The position numbers and the translations under genes were made by a program. Below the pieces are notes generated by a model that saw only the letters and a list, made by a program, of their open reading frames with translations, did no database searches and had not been told where the DNA came from. Below are positions 10,556 to 22,020 of a DNA stretch of 64,000 nucleotides, in pieces. This DNA is from Megaustenia siamemsis. Taxonomy: Eukaryota > Mollusca > Gastropoda > Stylommatophora > Ariophantidae. Position 1 is the first letter of the stretch, and the number at the start of each line of letters is the position of its first letter. The stretch covers positions 13,410,578 through 13,474,577 of the forward strand of contig JAVIAB010000024.1 of NCBI GenBank assembly GCA_032433765.1. The letters are read 5' to 3'.

Positions 10556-11018
10556 AAATGATGACTTTACTGTGCCTAAATGAAGACTATACTGTGCCTA
10601 AATGAGGACTATACTGTGCCTAAATGAAGACTATACTGTGCCTAAATGAAGACTATACTGTGCCTAAATGAAGACTATACTGTGCCTAAATGAAGACTAT
10701 ACTGTGCCTAAATGAGGACTATACTGTGCCTAAATGAAGACTATACTGTGCCTAAATGATGACTATACTGTGCCTAAATGAGGACTATACTGTGCCTAAA
10801 TGAAGACTATACTGTGCCAAAATGAAGACTATACTGTGCCTAAATGAAGACTATACTGTGCCTAAATGAAGACTATACTGTGCCTAAATGAAGACTATAC
10901 TGTGCCTAAATGAAGACTATACTGTGCCTAAATGAAGACTATACTGTGCCTAAATGAAGACTATACTGTGCCTAAATGAAGACTATACTGTGCCTAAATG
11001 AAGACTATACTGTGCCTA
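10556..11018. repeat. 22-bp minisatellite, right part, about 21 copies
   Basis: Homogeneous 22-bp units (AATGAAGACTATACTGTGCC). The left part has mostly 27-bp units, so the two sides of the SINE1 insertion have been homogenised differently. Confidence 0.9.
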
Positions 11019-11364
11019 CCGTTGGTAGGATCCTTCTCTCTGCCGTGGTCTACTTTAAAACATCCCCCGCTTCTGTTTTCCAACAGCCAAACCGATCTTG
11101 CTATTCTTCTACTTATTAAACTACATCTTCGTGACCTCTCTTATTGCATGTTGCTAATTTGCCAACTTATCATTTCCATATGTCCGTGAAAATAAAACAT
11201 CGAAACACTGCAGAACTTTTTTCCAAACATAAATTGTAAAGATATACTATATGCAATCACGGAATTAGAAAGAAAAGAGTTAATAGCAAATGGCGCTGAA
11301 TCGTAGAAACAAAGATAGAGATTGTGAAACCCAGTGACTGGGTTTAAACAACACCTAAATAGTT
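11019..11364. other. Unassigned intronic sequence
   Basis: No repeat, LINE motif or exon recognised. The last bases are the left target duplication (AAATAGTT) of the SINE4 copy. Confidence 0.35.
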
Positions 11365-11631
11365 CCCGTGTGTTACCGGAGCCTCATTATGAAGGAAGTA
11401 AAGAATAGTGACACTATGACCTTCCAGGCATGTAGTAAGAGGCGACTAAGGAGGTTGATCGATGGCTTGACAAGCTGTCATTGTAAAAAATATTGTTATG
11501 GAAACAGCGCCATATATTTTAGAGCAGTGATCTCTGCAATATGTGTCAATTGGCACGCAAGGTTTCTTTTTTTGAGATTGTGGTTCTGCCCTATGTGCCG
11601 TCTTCGGCTCGAAAGGACAATAGGTAGATAG
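11365..11631 (+). mobile_element. SINE4 (no tRNA head) with GATA-type tail
   Basis: A 267-bp element homologous to the reverse complement of 36.77-37.03 kb. It ends CTGCCCTATGTGCCGTCTTC, GGCTCGAAAGGACAATAG and GTAGATAG. The 3' GCCG-TCTT-CGGC hairpin resembles the end of LINE-J at 23.76 kb. The target duplication is AAATAGTT at 11,357-11,364 and 11,632-11,639. I see no tRNA promoter boxes. Confidence 0.78.
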
Positions 11632-11716
11632 AAATAGTTAAAGACAAGAATAAGAATGCAATGTTTCCAAATGTAGAATTCTATTTTTAATGTACATAAC
11701 ATCCTTTCATTGACAG

Positions 11717-11746
11717 ATTAGGATAATGCAAAATGACACAATAGAT
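11717..11746 (+). CDS. Candidate micro-exon 3 (30 nt)
   Basis: Acceptor ATCCTTTCATTGACAG, donor GTAAGTTTTT. Phase 0 reads IRIMQNDTID; phase 1 contains TAA and phase 2 TAG, so only phase 0 is open. The I..MQN..D pattern resembles exon 10 (IGDVMQNARD), consistent with exon duplication. Confidence 0.68.
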
Positions 11747-11749
11747 GTA

Positions 11750-12480
11750 AGTTTTTATATATTTTTAAACTGATATAAATATGACGAAGAAATAACATGT
11801 ATGTTTCATCATTTGTTAACATTTTACATTGTATATTAACTAAAATCAACAGCCGTCTAACAATTGGGGACAATTATAGCATGCGAAACGATTACATTTA
11901 TTTTGGATCGCGAAGCAGGTCCGTGATAAACGTCAGGACATACGCTAATTCCAGAAGCCTTGAAAAGTTGTGGAAATCAAAACTCATCAACACAAACACA
12001 AAATTTAGACGATTCAAATCAAACGTACTATCTACCCTTATCGTCACTGCACACATGACGAATCTATAGGTGCACCTATTCACAATCCCCCCCCCCCCAA
12101 AAAAAAAAAAAAAATCCAGAAAAATTCCAAGGAGAATCTTGTCATGTGTACGGGCTTGCGATCCACAGTATGGGTAGGTTTCTGCTGATATTTTTACCGG
12201 GGAAGCGTCCTTACTTATTGTACTACACTTTTTGATTTCAACTGCCAATAGTTATTTCACGTTTTCTCAAGTGACCACAGAACATTCTGTTTAATGCCGT
12301 TATCCGAGAGGGCTAAGCGTGGAATCTCACTAACCAAGAGATTAGGGGAGGGTAACTTCAAAAAGGAAACAATGAATTCATGTTTAATATTTTGAAGAAA
12401 AAAAATAGAAAGAAGAATCACCGCTTCTGGTGGGTTTTGAACAAGAGCCATTCTTGTTGTGAGGCCGACGTTGTAACTCT
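11750..12480. other. Unassigned intronic sequence
   Basis: AT-rich, with a C10/A15 homopolymer junction near 12,088-12,113 that could be a retroposition scar. 12,257-12,480 has a tRNA-SINE-like flavour (CCGAGAGGGCTAAGCG), but no second copy in this window confirms it. Confidence 0.35.
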
Positions 12481-12514
12481 AGACTGGAGACAACTATTCA
12501 AAGATAAATATTTT

Positions 12515-12860
12515 TAGAGAACTTCCGAGGTGGTGGATCAGTAGCATCTTTTCAGAGGAAGAGGTATGTTTACAACACTCGGACACAAATAAATCACAAA
12601 TAATCAACAACAGAAAAATAAATCACAAATAATCAACAACAGAAAAATAAATCACAAATAATCAACAATAGAAAAATAAATCACAAATAATCAACAACAG
12701 AAAAATGAACACAGAACAATAGATATTCCGAAGCACGATAGCACCCGGAATCCTGGACAAGAATCTTGCCACGAGAACAAAACGCTAGAGCACACGGCTA
12801 ACTCAGCTATCTAAAAAGATAGTTATCAATGGCGATGTCTTTCACGCATGTGGGCTCAGG
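12515..12860 (-). mobile_element. SINE5 (element with tRNA-like core)
   Basis: This block matches 50,005-50,265 at both ends (AGGTATGTTTACAACACTC; GATAGTTATCA and GGCGATGTCTTTCACGCAT). Between them, the reverse strand has a tRNA-like stretch with an A-box-like AGCTxAGTTxGCCGTGTGCT. In the 50-kb copy a clean B box (GGGTTCGATCC) is present; here it is degraded. Four 29-bp tandem units at 12,585-12,706 were added only in this copy. Confidence 0.68.
12585..12706. repeat. 29-bp tandem repeat, 4 copies, inside SINE5
   Basis: Units of AAATCACAAATAATCAACAA plus ACAGAAAAAT; the homologous element at 50 kb has a single copy (AATCATAAATAAACAACAAG). Confidence 0.85.
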
Positions 12861-12929
12861 ACTATAGCATAATGTTACTTACACGATTCCGCAATAAATT
12901 GTGTATCTCTATTTTTCTGTTCAGACATG

Positions 12930-15746
12930 TTATTGAGTTATTGAGTTATTGAGGTATTGAGTTATTTGCGGGTCATCATCATTGCACTCCGAACATGTCC
13001 ATAGGTGCTCAGATCCCCTCCTCAGCAATTCACTCAGTGTTCAGCGACTGACGACTCCAGTTCTATGTTGGTTGATAAGTCTTCTTACACGGCCACCAAG
13101 TTTCTCATTTCTGGCTGTGCCCATCTTAACTCCCATTTCCATCATCTGAAGAAGTGACGTTGATCTGTGTTTGTCGAAGTCCTGTGCTCTTCCCACATCT
13201 CGGAGTGCATTGATGATGTCCGCCCGATCCATCGGTTGCCCGTCCTCAACGACAGCGCAGCTAACCAACCTGTCCGCTCTCTCATTTCCCCGTACTCCCG
13301 CATGTCCAGGGACATAGACAAAAGTGACCTTACGTATTTTGGATTTCTGCAACGACTCTACCCATTGCATGCGTACAAAGCCCGCCTCCACATTTTTTAT
13401 CATGCTCATCTAATCACTCAGTATACATTGGTGGATGTAGTCTTGTGACTCTAACCATTTGAATGCCTTGGTCACTGCCATCACCTCCATTGTCATGCTA
13501 CTCGTGGTCATGGCGTATGCACCACTGTTTTCCTTGGCTATTCTGCCTGCCGAGCATGCTGTCAATGCCCATGCACTTCTTTCGTGTCGTCTTACATATC
13601 CGTCTGTATAGATGACTGCATCTTTCTCATCGGTGTTATCGCAGATGAGACCGTTGACCTCAGCATTAACCACGACCGGGTTCTGTTCCCTACTTTTCCT
13701 GTCGAGTGTGACAATACATGAGAAAGTCCCCTTGAATGACGTAGGCACCGGTATCCACTCCTCACCAACGCTGATATTGGTAAGCCCACAGACCTGTTTG
13801 ATGACATCTTCTGCTCGGCCCACCCATGATTTGCCTCTTTTTAGCCTGGTACCTTTCTCTGTGTTGAGCACGTGGTGCAATGGATGCTCTGTATCTGTAC
13901 TAATCTTCAGGTATGCTCGTGCTTTACAGATCTTGATTCTGTCATCCATGGTTGGAAAGTCAAGAAGATACCTCATTGCTACACAGGGAGTGTCCCTCGT
14001 ACATCCCAGGATAATGCGCATGGCTTCATTTTGTATTTTCTCCAGCCTATCAATTTGAGTCGTACTGACAGTAAGAATGGCCAGGGCATACTCGATTGCT
14101 GCGAGGACTAATCCCTGGAACAGAAGAGTAAGTAGCCTCTGCTCGATGTTGGCAGCTGCCATGACCTTCAAGGCGGCTAATCCGTTGCGGGATTTTGTTA
14201 TCACATGGTCGACGTGGTCCCGAAAACACAGGCTGCGATCAAACGTAACTCCGAGGTATGTCATCAACTTGTCCCTGGTCACCTCATCAGCTCCCATTCG
14301 TACTACCGTGTGGTCGTATTAACGATATGATTGTTAAGGGAGAACCATGAAACTGATGCTTTATTAGGATTAACCAAGGCACCTGAAACCCCACACCAGG
14401 AAGAAATGCGATCGAGTTCGTCTTGCATTGTGGAGGCGATTCCCCGTCTGTCTCTTCCCTGTCGATATACCAGAATATCATCAGCAAAAGTTATAGTTCT
14501 TCCCCTCCCATCCAGCTGTTGGGCCGTGATCATTATTGTGTACACGTTAAATAGAACTGGTGACAATGGTGAGCCTTGTGGCAGCCCAGGACAAATGGAT
14601 GTTGGCTCGGAATACCAACTTCCACATCTGAGTATCACCTCCTCTGAAACAGTGCCGCGACGATCCATCTAATGAGGAAGGGTTCACCGCCAGTTTGAGA
14701 AGCATATGCATGAGATAATTATTGGTACCCTGGTGTATGCATCCTCCAGATCTTTAGCAGCAGCACATGTCTCCTCTCGTCTGTGGAAGCCTTCGAAGAC
14801 GTCATAGGCAAAGACTGCCGCATTGAGTCATTGATCTTTGTTATATCTATAACCTCCGAGTGTGGATGGGAATACACGTTTCTGTTCAAAGCGACAGGTG
14901 AGGACACGGGCAACTATTTTCTCCAGCAGCTTGCCCGCAGTGTTCTGTATTGTGATGATTCTGTAAGCACTGATCTGAGAATAGTCCTTGTTTGGCTTCG
15001 GTAGCGGTAGTAAGTAGCTGTCTAGCCACTCCTCCTTAATCTGGCCACTCCGAATACTGGCATTAAACTCATTGGCCAGTGATGTCAAGTCGTCATCAGC
15101 TAAATCGCCTATGTCATCGTACTGAACACCATCTGGACCAGGAGCAGTGTTGTGTGACCTTTTAAGTGTCGTGCGAATGGTATCGTTTGTGATTGTGAGA
15201 TCTTCTTCCAGCCCTACATCCTTACACAATTTTGACAGCGATCCCCGTATCTTCATTCTTACAGCCTCATAACTTTGGCCCGTCTGCTCAATGTAGCGGG
15301 CAAGCAGGGCCTTCCCTTTGCTCTCATCAGATTTGTGCCATATCTGGCCTGTGCTCTGAAAGTCTGGTATACCTCTGTGTCGAGGTGTGCCATTCATGCA
15401 CTGATGAAGACGCCAGAATGTGGCGAGCGATTTTTCTGAGCACACATTTTTACAGAAGTCATCCCATTTGGCATCCTTAGCCTGCTTAGCGCATAGTTTA
15501 AAGTGCATCATTTTTTGGTCGACTTCTACTTTCAGACGTTTCAAGAGCTCAGGTTGTGTTCTACCATACCTTCTGGCTTTCTGCCATGTCTTGACCGTTT
15601 GTCTCTTGCTCCGCCAAGCTTCCTCGACATCTACGTTCCACCAGGGTGGCTGCGTCCATCTCTCCTGCCTCCTACTAGGGGCGCTCTGTTTCCTATGTCT
15701 GATTTTGCTAATGACGTCCTGGTCTGTTTTCTCGTAGTTGAATGTA
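12930..15746 (-). mobile_element. LINE family H, 3' part (EN-RT-RNase H type), broken
   Basis: The minus strand carries the second half of a family H element. From high to low coordinate it has the end of the linker, RT (HNTAPGPDGVQ, LPKPNKDYSQISAYRIIT, GLPQGSPLSPVLFNVYT, TFADDILVYRQG) and RNase H (AVIYTDG, LSDSMSMI, VPGHAGVRGNERADR). It ends in TGATGATGACCCGCAAATAA and a tail of (AATAACTC)-type 8-mers at 12,930-12,970. It matches the 55-59 kb copy closely. It is split into ORFs at 14,828-15,544, 14,303-14,668, 13,410-14,297 and 13,041-13,409 by frameshifts and a gap of catalytic-core sequence around 14,670-14,830, so it is inactive. Confidence 0.92.
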
Positions 15747-15970
15747 TAGGGAGACGCACCAAGATGGCATCCTGTTAACTGACCTCTTCATAAGACTCAC
15801 AGATAAGTGCTGTTTTCCAGTGAAATTTCCTGTTTATTTGTTTGTTTTTATTTATTTTTTAAGGAACCATGTGAGTGTAAGCGCTTTCTATTTGATGTAA
15901 ATCACTTTGCTTCTTTTGATTCATTGCATTTTGTTATAATTTCCTTATTTCATCACTTATTATTGTTGTA
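15747..15970. other. Unexplained 224-bp filler between the two LINE-H parts
   Basis: T-rich sequence that matches neither the other family H copy nor any other element in the window. It lies exactly between the antisense 3' part and the sense 5' part of LINE-H. It could be RNA upstream of the element carried into the insertion, or filler from a second event. Confidence 0.5.
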
Positions 15971-16299
15971 ACACTATTGAACGCGTCAAAAAATGGCGGT
16001 TTGTTTACGCCGATCTGTCGTCAAGGACGCGTAAGTCATTTAATTTGTAGAAAGCTCACAGTGTTTCCGCGTGCTGCTGAGCAAGTTACTGGAGTTGGCC
16101 AGTTTATAACGTGGAACGGGTTCTAGGCCGTGCGACTGAGCAAGTGCACGTGAGTCTGGACCATCCAAAGCATCAACATTCAGCGACGTTCATCAAAGAC
16201 GACGGTAAGTGTAAGTTTTCAGATGCAGCCCAAACGACATCATCGAAGAAGGAAAACACGACGGGGCAAGAGGGGTGGCACTAAACTGTCAAAAGCTAG
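15971..16299 (+). mobile_element. LINE family H 5' end, inverted relative to its 3' part
   Basis: Matches 55,271-55,590 almost base for base (ACTATTGAACGCGTC, GGAACGGGTTCT, GACGGTAAGTGTAAG), up to ACTAAACTGTC, where it breaks straight into a 55-bp minisatellite. It holds the 5' UTR, the small upstream ORF MAVCLRRSVVKDA and the first codons of the main ORF. Orientation is opposite to the rest of the element, as expected from twin priming. Confidence 0.88.
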
Positions 16300-16301
16300 T
16301 C

Positions 16302-17080
16302 AAGATGGATTACAGTATAACAATGGTAACGGCTCTTTACAAGGCAAAAACTAGTCAAGATGGATTACAGTATAACAATGGTGACGGCTCTTTACAAGAC
16401 AACAACTAGTCAAGATGGATTACAGTATAACAATGGTAACAGTTCTTTACAAGACAACAACTAGTCAAGATGGAATACATCATAACAATGGTAACGGCTC
16501 TTTACAAGACAACAACTAGTCAAGATGGAATACATCATAACAATGGTAACGGCTCTTTACAAGACAACAACTAGTCAAGATGGAATACAGTATAACAATG
16601 GTAACGGTTCTTTACAAGACAACAACTAGTCAAGGTGGATTACAGTATAACAATGGTGACAGCTCTTTACAAGACAACAACTAGTCAAGATGGATCACAG
16701 TATAACAATGGTGACATTTCTTTACAAGATAACAACTAGTCAAGATGGATCACAGTATAACAATGGTGACAGCTCTTTACAAGACAACAACTAGTCAAGA
16801 TGGATCACAGTATAACAATGGTGACAGCTCTTTACAAGATAACAACTAGTCAAGATGGATCACAGTATGACAATGGTGACAGCTCTTTACAAGACAACAA
16901 CTAGTCAAGATGGATTACAGTGTAACAATGGTAATGGCTCTTTACAAGACAACAACTAGTCAAGATGGATTACAGTATAACAATGGTAATGGCTCTTTAC
17001 AAGACAACAACTAGTCAAGATGGATCACAGTATAACAATGGTGACAGTTCTTTACTTCATCAACAACTAGTCAAGATGGA
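16302..17080. repeat. 55-bp minisatellite, 14 copies
   Basis: Units contain CTAGTCAAGATGGATTACAG, TATAACAATGGTAACGG and CTCTTTACAAGACAACAA. The array begins exactly at the LINE-H 5' break. No coding ancestry is recognised. Confidence 0.92.
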
Positions 17081-17263
17081 GTATCACGATAGAGTCAGTC
17101 CACTGGATGATCAAAACATAGAAATGCACTAGTAAAAAGGAAGAAAGAAACATTATATTGTAGTTTCCTGTTATGATCTCAGAATGGTTAATAATAATGA
17201 AGGAGGTAAAGCCATTAAACAGAGAAACTGCTGTCTTTGAATCCTAAATCTTAATGAAACTGA

Positions 17264-17900
17264 CATCATCATCATCAACATCATCCTCAAGTACCGGGCC
17301 TGCTGGCGTAGGTGATCATGTCTCTCCACAACATTCCATCACGACAGTTATTTGTCATTTCTGTTGTTGACCTTCTGCCAAGCCATTCTCTTAAGCTGCC
17401 GTGTATTTCTTTCTCTTTGCTTCCCTCTATCTCTTCGTCCCTCAATTTTTCCCAGTTGCTACAATATATTCCAGTTGTTCTCTTCTCATTACATGGCCAA
17501 AAAATCAAAATTATTTCTTCCTAATATTGGAAATAAGCTCTCTTTTTGCTTTGACCTCTTTCAGAACTTTTTCCTTACTCTTCGTAGCTGTCCATGGTAT
17601 AATCAACATTCTTCCGTAAAACCACATTTCTACAGACTTCAGTGATTTTCTTGTCTATTGTCCTATTGTCCATGATTCACATCAATATGTTAAGACTGGC
17701 TGTACATAACATTTAAGAACTCTTTTTCTTGTTTCTATTTTCAAAAATGGATTGCATTTTATCTTCCTCATTTTTTGGAAAGCTGATTTTGCCTGAGCCA
17801 TTCTGCATCTCACCACTGTTGTACATTTTCCGTCTGAGGTTAACAAAGTTCCTAAATATTTACATTCATTTAAATATGAAATTGACAAATGTGACTAATA
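17264..17900 (-). mobile_element. LINE family A, longest copy
   Basis: Minus strand: SISYLNECKYLGTLLTSDGK, MAQAKSAFQKMRKIKCNPFL, RKRVLKCYVQPVLTY, then the WTxxKKS, ATKS and C-terminal blocks of family A to a (GAT)n-type tail at 17,264-17,290. This shows what lies upstream in family A: the usual RT thumb with YLGxxxTxDG and KCYVxPVLTYG. Several frameshifts. Confidence 0.83.
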
Positions 17901-17935
17901 TATCAATTTTCTTAATGAGTGACTTTATTTTATAG

Positions 17936-17965
17936 GTTTTTCCAATGGCGCTTGTACTGCTTAAC
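17936..17965 (+). CDS. Candidate micro-exon 4 (30 nt)
   Basis: Acceptor GACTTTATTTTATAG, donor GTAAGTGATG. Phase 0 reads VFPMALVLLN, strongly hydrophobic; phase 2 ends in TAA. It lies just beyond the 5' break of a family A LINE, in a short non-repetitive gap. Confidence 0.68.
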
Positions 17966-18411
17966 GTAAGTGATGTGATAAAGAAACTTCATAAATGTTT
18001 TTTTTTTATTGACACGTTGGTAGATAAGAGAAAGGAGTGAAGCAAGAATGAGGAGGAAATGAAGAAAGAGATTAAAAAGAAGGAAGATGGGGAGAAAAAT
18101 AAGCGGTATAAGAAATGGAAGAAGAAAATGGTCACCAGGAAAGAAAAATCAGTCAGAGGTTAATTTCTATGAAGAGACAAGCTAGAAGGAAAAGCCGGGA
18201 AAGGCGTCTGAATTAATGGGTTGGGGGCGTGGATTGTAGGGAGTGGGGAGGATGATACTGAATCATTATAAAACCCCTTGCAACGTACTCGACAAATTCT
18301 GTTAACATTTTGTCTCGTCTTTGAAAAGTCAGTGAAGTACCCATTTTGAGCGGGTGCCGGGTAAAGAAGGGAAATGTTCACGTCTGCGAATTAAGCTCAT
18401 TCTGTTTATTA

Positions 18412-18490
18412 GCAACCTCGGTAACCATTTAGCCGTTACCGCGTTCTCTCGCAACCTCGGTAACCATTTAGCCGTTACCGCGTTCTCTCG
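18412..18490. repeat. 39-bp duplication
   Basis: CAACCTCGGTAACCATTTAG plus CCGTTACCGCG occurs twice in tandem. GGTAAC and GTTACC within the unit form a small hairpin. Confidence 0.85.
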
Positions 18491-18494
18491 CAAC

Positions 18495-18897
18495 CTGTCA
18501 CCACAACGACAGTATTAAACTATTGCCACAACGATAATATTTAACTATTGCCACAATGATAATATTAAACTTTCACCATAACGACAATATTAAACTATTG
18601 CCACAACGATAATATTAAACTATTGCCACAATGATAATATTAAACTATTTTCACAACGATAATATTAAACTATTGTCACAATGATATTATTAAACTATTT
18701 CCACAATGATAATATTAAACTAATTCCACACGATAATATTAAACTATTTCCACAATGATAATATTAAACTACTGCCACAATGATAATATTAAACTATTGC
18801 CACAATGATAATATTAAACTACTGCCACAATGATAATATTAAACTATTGCCACAACGATAATATTAAACTATTGCCACAACGATAATATTCAACGTT
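18495..18897. repeat. 25-bp minisatellite, about 16 copies
   Basis: Units with ATTGCCACAACGATAATATT and AAACT; C/T variation at CAACGA/CAATGA. No coding ancestry seen. Confidence 0.9.
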
Positions 18898-19212
18898 CAC
18901 CCTCCTTGTGGTCATAGATTTGAAATGACGAAGGAAAATAATTGTACAGCTACTGTCATAGTTACTGACAATTCCAATAAGCGGAGAGCAGTTTTATACA
19001 CAAAAGAATTAACAGGCAGTGTCTCTGGCCATGTTTTGTTGAAATATTTATTAATTACTGTGGCAAGTATTAATATGTCAACAATAAATAATAATTAATA
19101 ATAATAAATATTTTTTGTAATCGAAACATTGGACTTCTTAGGTAGAGTTTCAAGTGGACTCTTTCAGATGAAATGGGGACAGATAATAATATATGAACAT
19201 AATTATGTGGGA

Positions 19213-19763
19213 AACTTCCGAAACAATAGTGTGAGGCGATTGTGTGAGGGGATTGTGTGAGGGGATTATGACAGGCTATATATAGTGTGAGGTTATAGTT
19301 ATATGAGGCTATAGTGTGAGGTGTGTGTGTGAGGCGACTGTGTGAGGCTAAAGTGTGAGGGGATTATGACAGGCTATAATGTGAGGCCAATGTGTGAGGC
19401 GATTGTGTGAGGCGATTGTGTGAGGGGATTATGGCAGGCATAGTGTGAGGTTATAGTGATCTGAGGCTATAGTGTGAGGTGTGTGTGTGAGACGATTGTG
19501 TGAGGCTAAAGTGTGAGGGGATTATGACAGGCTATAGTGTGAGTCCATTGTGTGAGGTGATTGTGTGAGTGATTGTGTGAGGCGATTATGTGAGGCGATT
19601 GTGTGAGGCGATTGTGTTCTTCGGTTGTGTGAGGCGATTATGTGAGGCGATTGTGTGAGGCGATTGTCTAAGGTTATCATGTGAAGCGATTGTCTGAAAC
19701 TATAGTGTCAGGCTATAGTATGAGGCTATAGTGGGAGGCTATAGTGTGAGGCGACTGTTTCGA
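19213..19763. repeat. Degenerate 13-14-bp GTGTGAGG repeat
   Basis: About 35-40 imperfect units of the form GTGTGAGGCGATT or GTGTGAGGCTATA, with a G-rich top strand. A longer internal duplication is also visible (the GGGATTATGACAGGCTATA blocks recur). Confidence 0.85.
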
Positions 19764-19786
19764 GGAGCCCAGTTCTTTGTTTATTT

Positions 19787-20045
19787 TTTCTGCTAATTAT
19801 TTGTTAAATCTTTTCTGCTAATTATTTGTTAAATCTTTTCTGCTAATTATTTGTTAAATCTTTTTCTGCTAATTATTTGTTAAATCTTTTCTGCTAATTA
19901 TTTGTTAAATCTTTTTCTGCTAATTATTTGTTAAATCTTTTCTGCTAATTATTTGTTAAATCTTTTCTGCTAATTATTTGTTCAATATTTTTCTGCTAAG
20001 TATTTGTTAAATCTTTTTCTGCTAATTATTTGTTCAATCTTTTTT
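19787..20045. repeat. 25-bp minisatellite, about 10 copies
   Basis: Units TTTTCTGCTAATTATTTGTT plus AAATC, varying by one T. It lies just upstream of micro-exon 5 and adds a T-rich tract before its acceptor. Confidence 0.9.
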
Positions 20046-20099
20046 TTTGTCCGAGTATTGTAAACTTACCTCTTTTCCTGAAATGGTTCTCTCTTTCAG

Positions 20100-20120
20100 A
20101 TGCACTATACTGCATCCTCG
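20100..20120 (+). CDS. Candidate micro-exon 5 (21 nt)
   Basis: Acceptor GGTTCTCTCTTTCAG, donor GTAAGTACTT, among the strongest splice-site pairs in the set. Phase 0 reads MHYTASS. YTA at the same positions as in exon 9 (IGYTAKR), and the same 21-nt length, suggest that these two are related. Confidence 0.7.
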
Positions 20121-20774
20121 GTAAGTACTTGTGTTTATAAATAACTTAGATGTTAAAAACGACAGCTAAAATTATATGTGCCTTGAATATTTCTTCAATT
20201 AATTAAACACTCAAAGTATTCAGCTATAAACATCCGCCAGCAAAGTATTTTACTATAGAACTCGTTTGTGTGTTATATGGCCTTTGACGTCGTGACAGAC
20301 GAGTTGGTAGCAAGCAGTCATGATAAGTCAGTAGTTTGGTAAAATATTAGTGTCTTATGCTGGATGCTGCTTTGCTGAACATCTCTCGTGGCTGAATCTG
20401 CCAATATTGGAAAGTCAGATCCGTCCGCAGAATGAACAAGATGTATTTGTGGTGCCTGGTCTCGTCTCCTTTCTCCTGCGCCTTCTGTATTCGATATGTG
20501 ATATCCTTTTGATAACACCTGCCTCGAATGTTGATATCCTATATGATATTTCTGTTTTCCATGTGCTACGATCTGCAGCCCGATTTACCCAGTTTCTTTC
20601 ACTGATAGAGTATTCCCTCAAGGAAGCCCTGCAAACATCCCTATATCTCAGCCCTGGTCGGCCCTTTGGTCTTTCCATCCTTAAGTTCGCTATTCAATAT
20701 TTGTTTGAGATTACGATTGTTTGCCACTTTTCTTACATGACCCAGCCACCTTTTAGTCTACGACTCCAATGTAT

Positions 20775-21940
20775 TGCCATTATGGATGGGAGTTTGGCTC
20801 GTTGTAAGACGTTAGAGTTCGTTACCTTGTCCTGCCATGATGGATGGGAGTTTGGCTCGTTGGAAGACATTAGAGTTAGTTACCTTGTCCTGCCATGATG
20901 GATGGGAGTTTGGCTCGTTGTAAGACATTAGAGTTAGTTACTTTGTCCTGCCATGACGGATGGGAGTTTGGCTCGTTGTAAGACATTAGAGTTGGTTACT
21001 TTGTCCCGCCATGATGGATGGGAGTTTGGCTCTTTGTAAGACATTAGAGTTGGTTACTTTCTCCTGCAATGATGTATGGGAGTTTGGCTCGTTGTAAGAC
21101 ATTAGAGTTGGTTACTTTCTCCTGCAATGATGGATGGGAGTTTGGCTCGTTGGAAGACATTAGAGTTGGTTACTTTCTCCTGCAATGATGTATGGGAGTT
21201 TGGCTCGTTGTAAGACATTAGAGTTAGTTACCTTGTCCTGCCATGATGGATGGGAGTTTGGCTCGTTGTAAGACATTAGAGTTGGTTACTTTGTCCTGAC
21301 ATGATGGATGGGAGTTTGCCTCGTTGTAAGACATTAGAGTTAGTTACCTTGTCCTGCCATGATGGATGGGAGTTTGGCTCGTTGTAAGACATTAGAGTTA
21401 GTTACCTTGTCCTGCCATGATGGATGGGAGTTTGGCTCGTTGTAAGACATTAGAGTTGGTTACATTGTCCTGCCATGATGAATGGGAGTTTGGCTCGTTG
21501 TAAGACATTAGAGTTAGTTACTTTGTCCCGCCATGATGAATGGGAGTTTGGCTCGTTGTAAGACATTAGAGTTGGTTACTTTGTCCTGCCATGATGGATG
21601 GGAGTTTGGCTTGTTGTAAGACATTAGTGTTGGTTACTTTGTCCTGCCATGATGGATGGGAGTTTGGCTTGTTGTAAGACATTAGAGTTGGTTACTTTGT
21701 CCTGCCATGATGGATGGGAGTTTGGCTTGTTGTAAGACATTAGAGTTAGTTACCTCGTCCTGCCATGATGGATGGGAGTTTGGCTTGTTGTAAGACATTA
21801 GTGTTGGTTACTTTGTCCTGCCATGATGGATGGGAGTTTGGCTCGTTGTAAGACATTAGTGTTGGTTACTTTGTCCTGCCATGATGGATGGGAGTTTGAC
21901 TTGTTGTAAGACATTAGAGTTAGTTACCTTTTTGTGCCAT
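20775..21940 (-). repeat. 58-bp array, 20 copies, derived from LINE-D codons
   Basis: Reverse-strand units encode QDKVTNSNVLQRAKLPSIM, the RT thumb motif that in family D follows KIMKIKW and precedes the R.LxxxGH block. The terminal unit at about 20,780-20,840 continues in frame into further LINE sequence. Units differ by a few bases (GAATGGG, TTGTTG variants); 58 is not a multiple of three. Confidence 0.9.
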
Positions 21941-22020
21941 TTGATTTTCATAATTTTTCAAAGACAACGCACATGAAAACTGTTTAACCTTTTCTCCTGC
22001 CCTGCATAGGTCGTCTAAGT

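Noticed and set aside
15861..15867. GAACCAT between TTTTTTAAG and GTGAGT
   Set aside because: Seven nucleotides, poor acceptor, and located in the filler between LINE-H parts.
20060..20095. Minus-strand GTAAGT (ACTTAC at 20,073) with an upstream AG
   Set aside because: Purine-rich acceptor region and an 8-nt enclosed segment; the sense-strand exon 5 overlaps this area with much better signals.
20350..20898. 182-codon + strand ORF
   Set aside because: Antisense shadow of the LINE-D C-terminus and the start of its 58-bp array.
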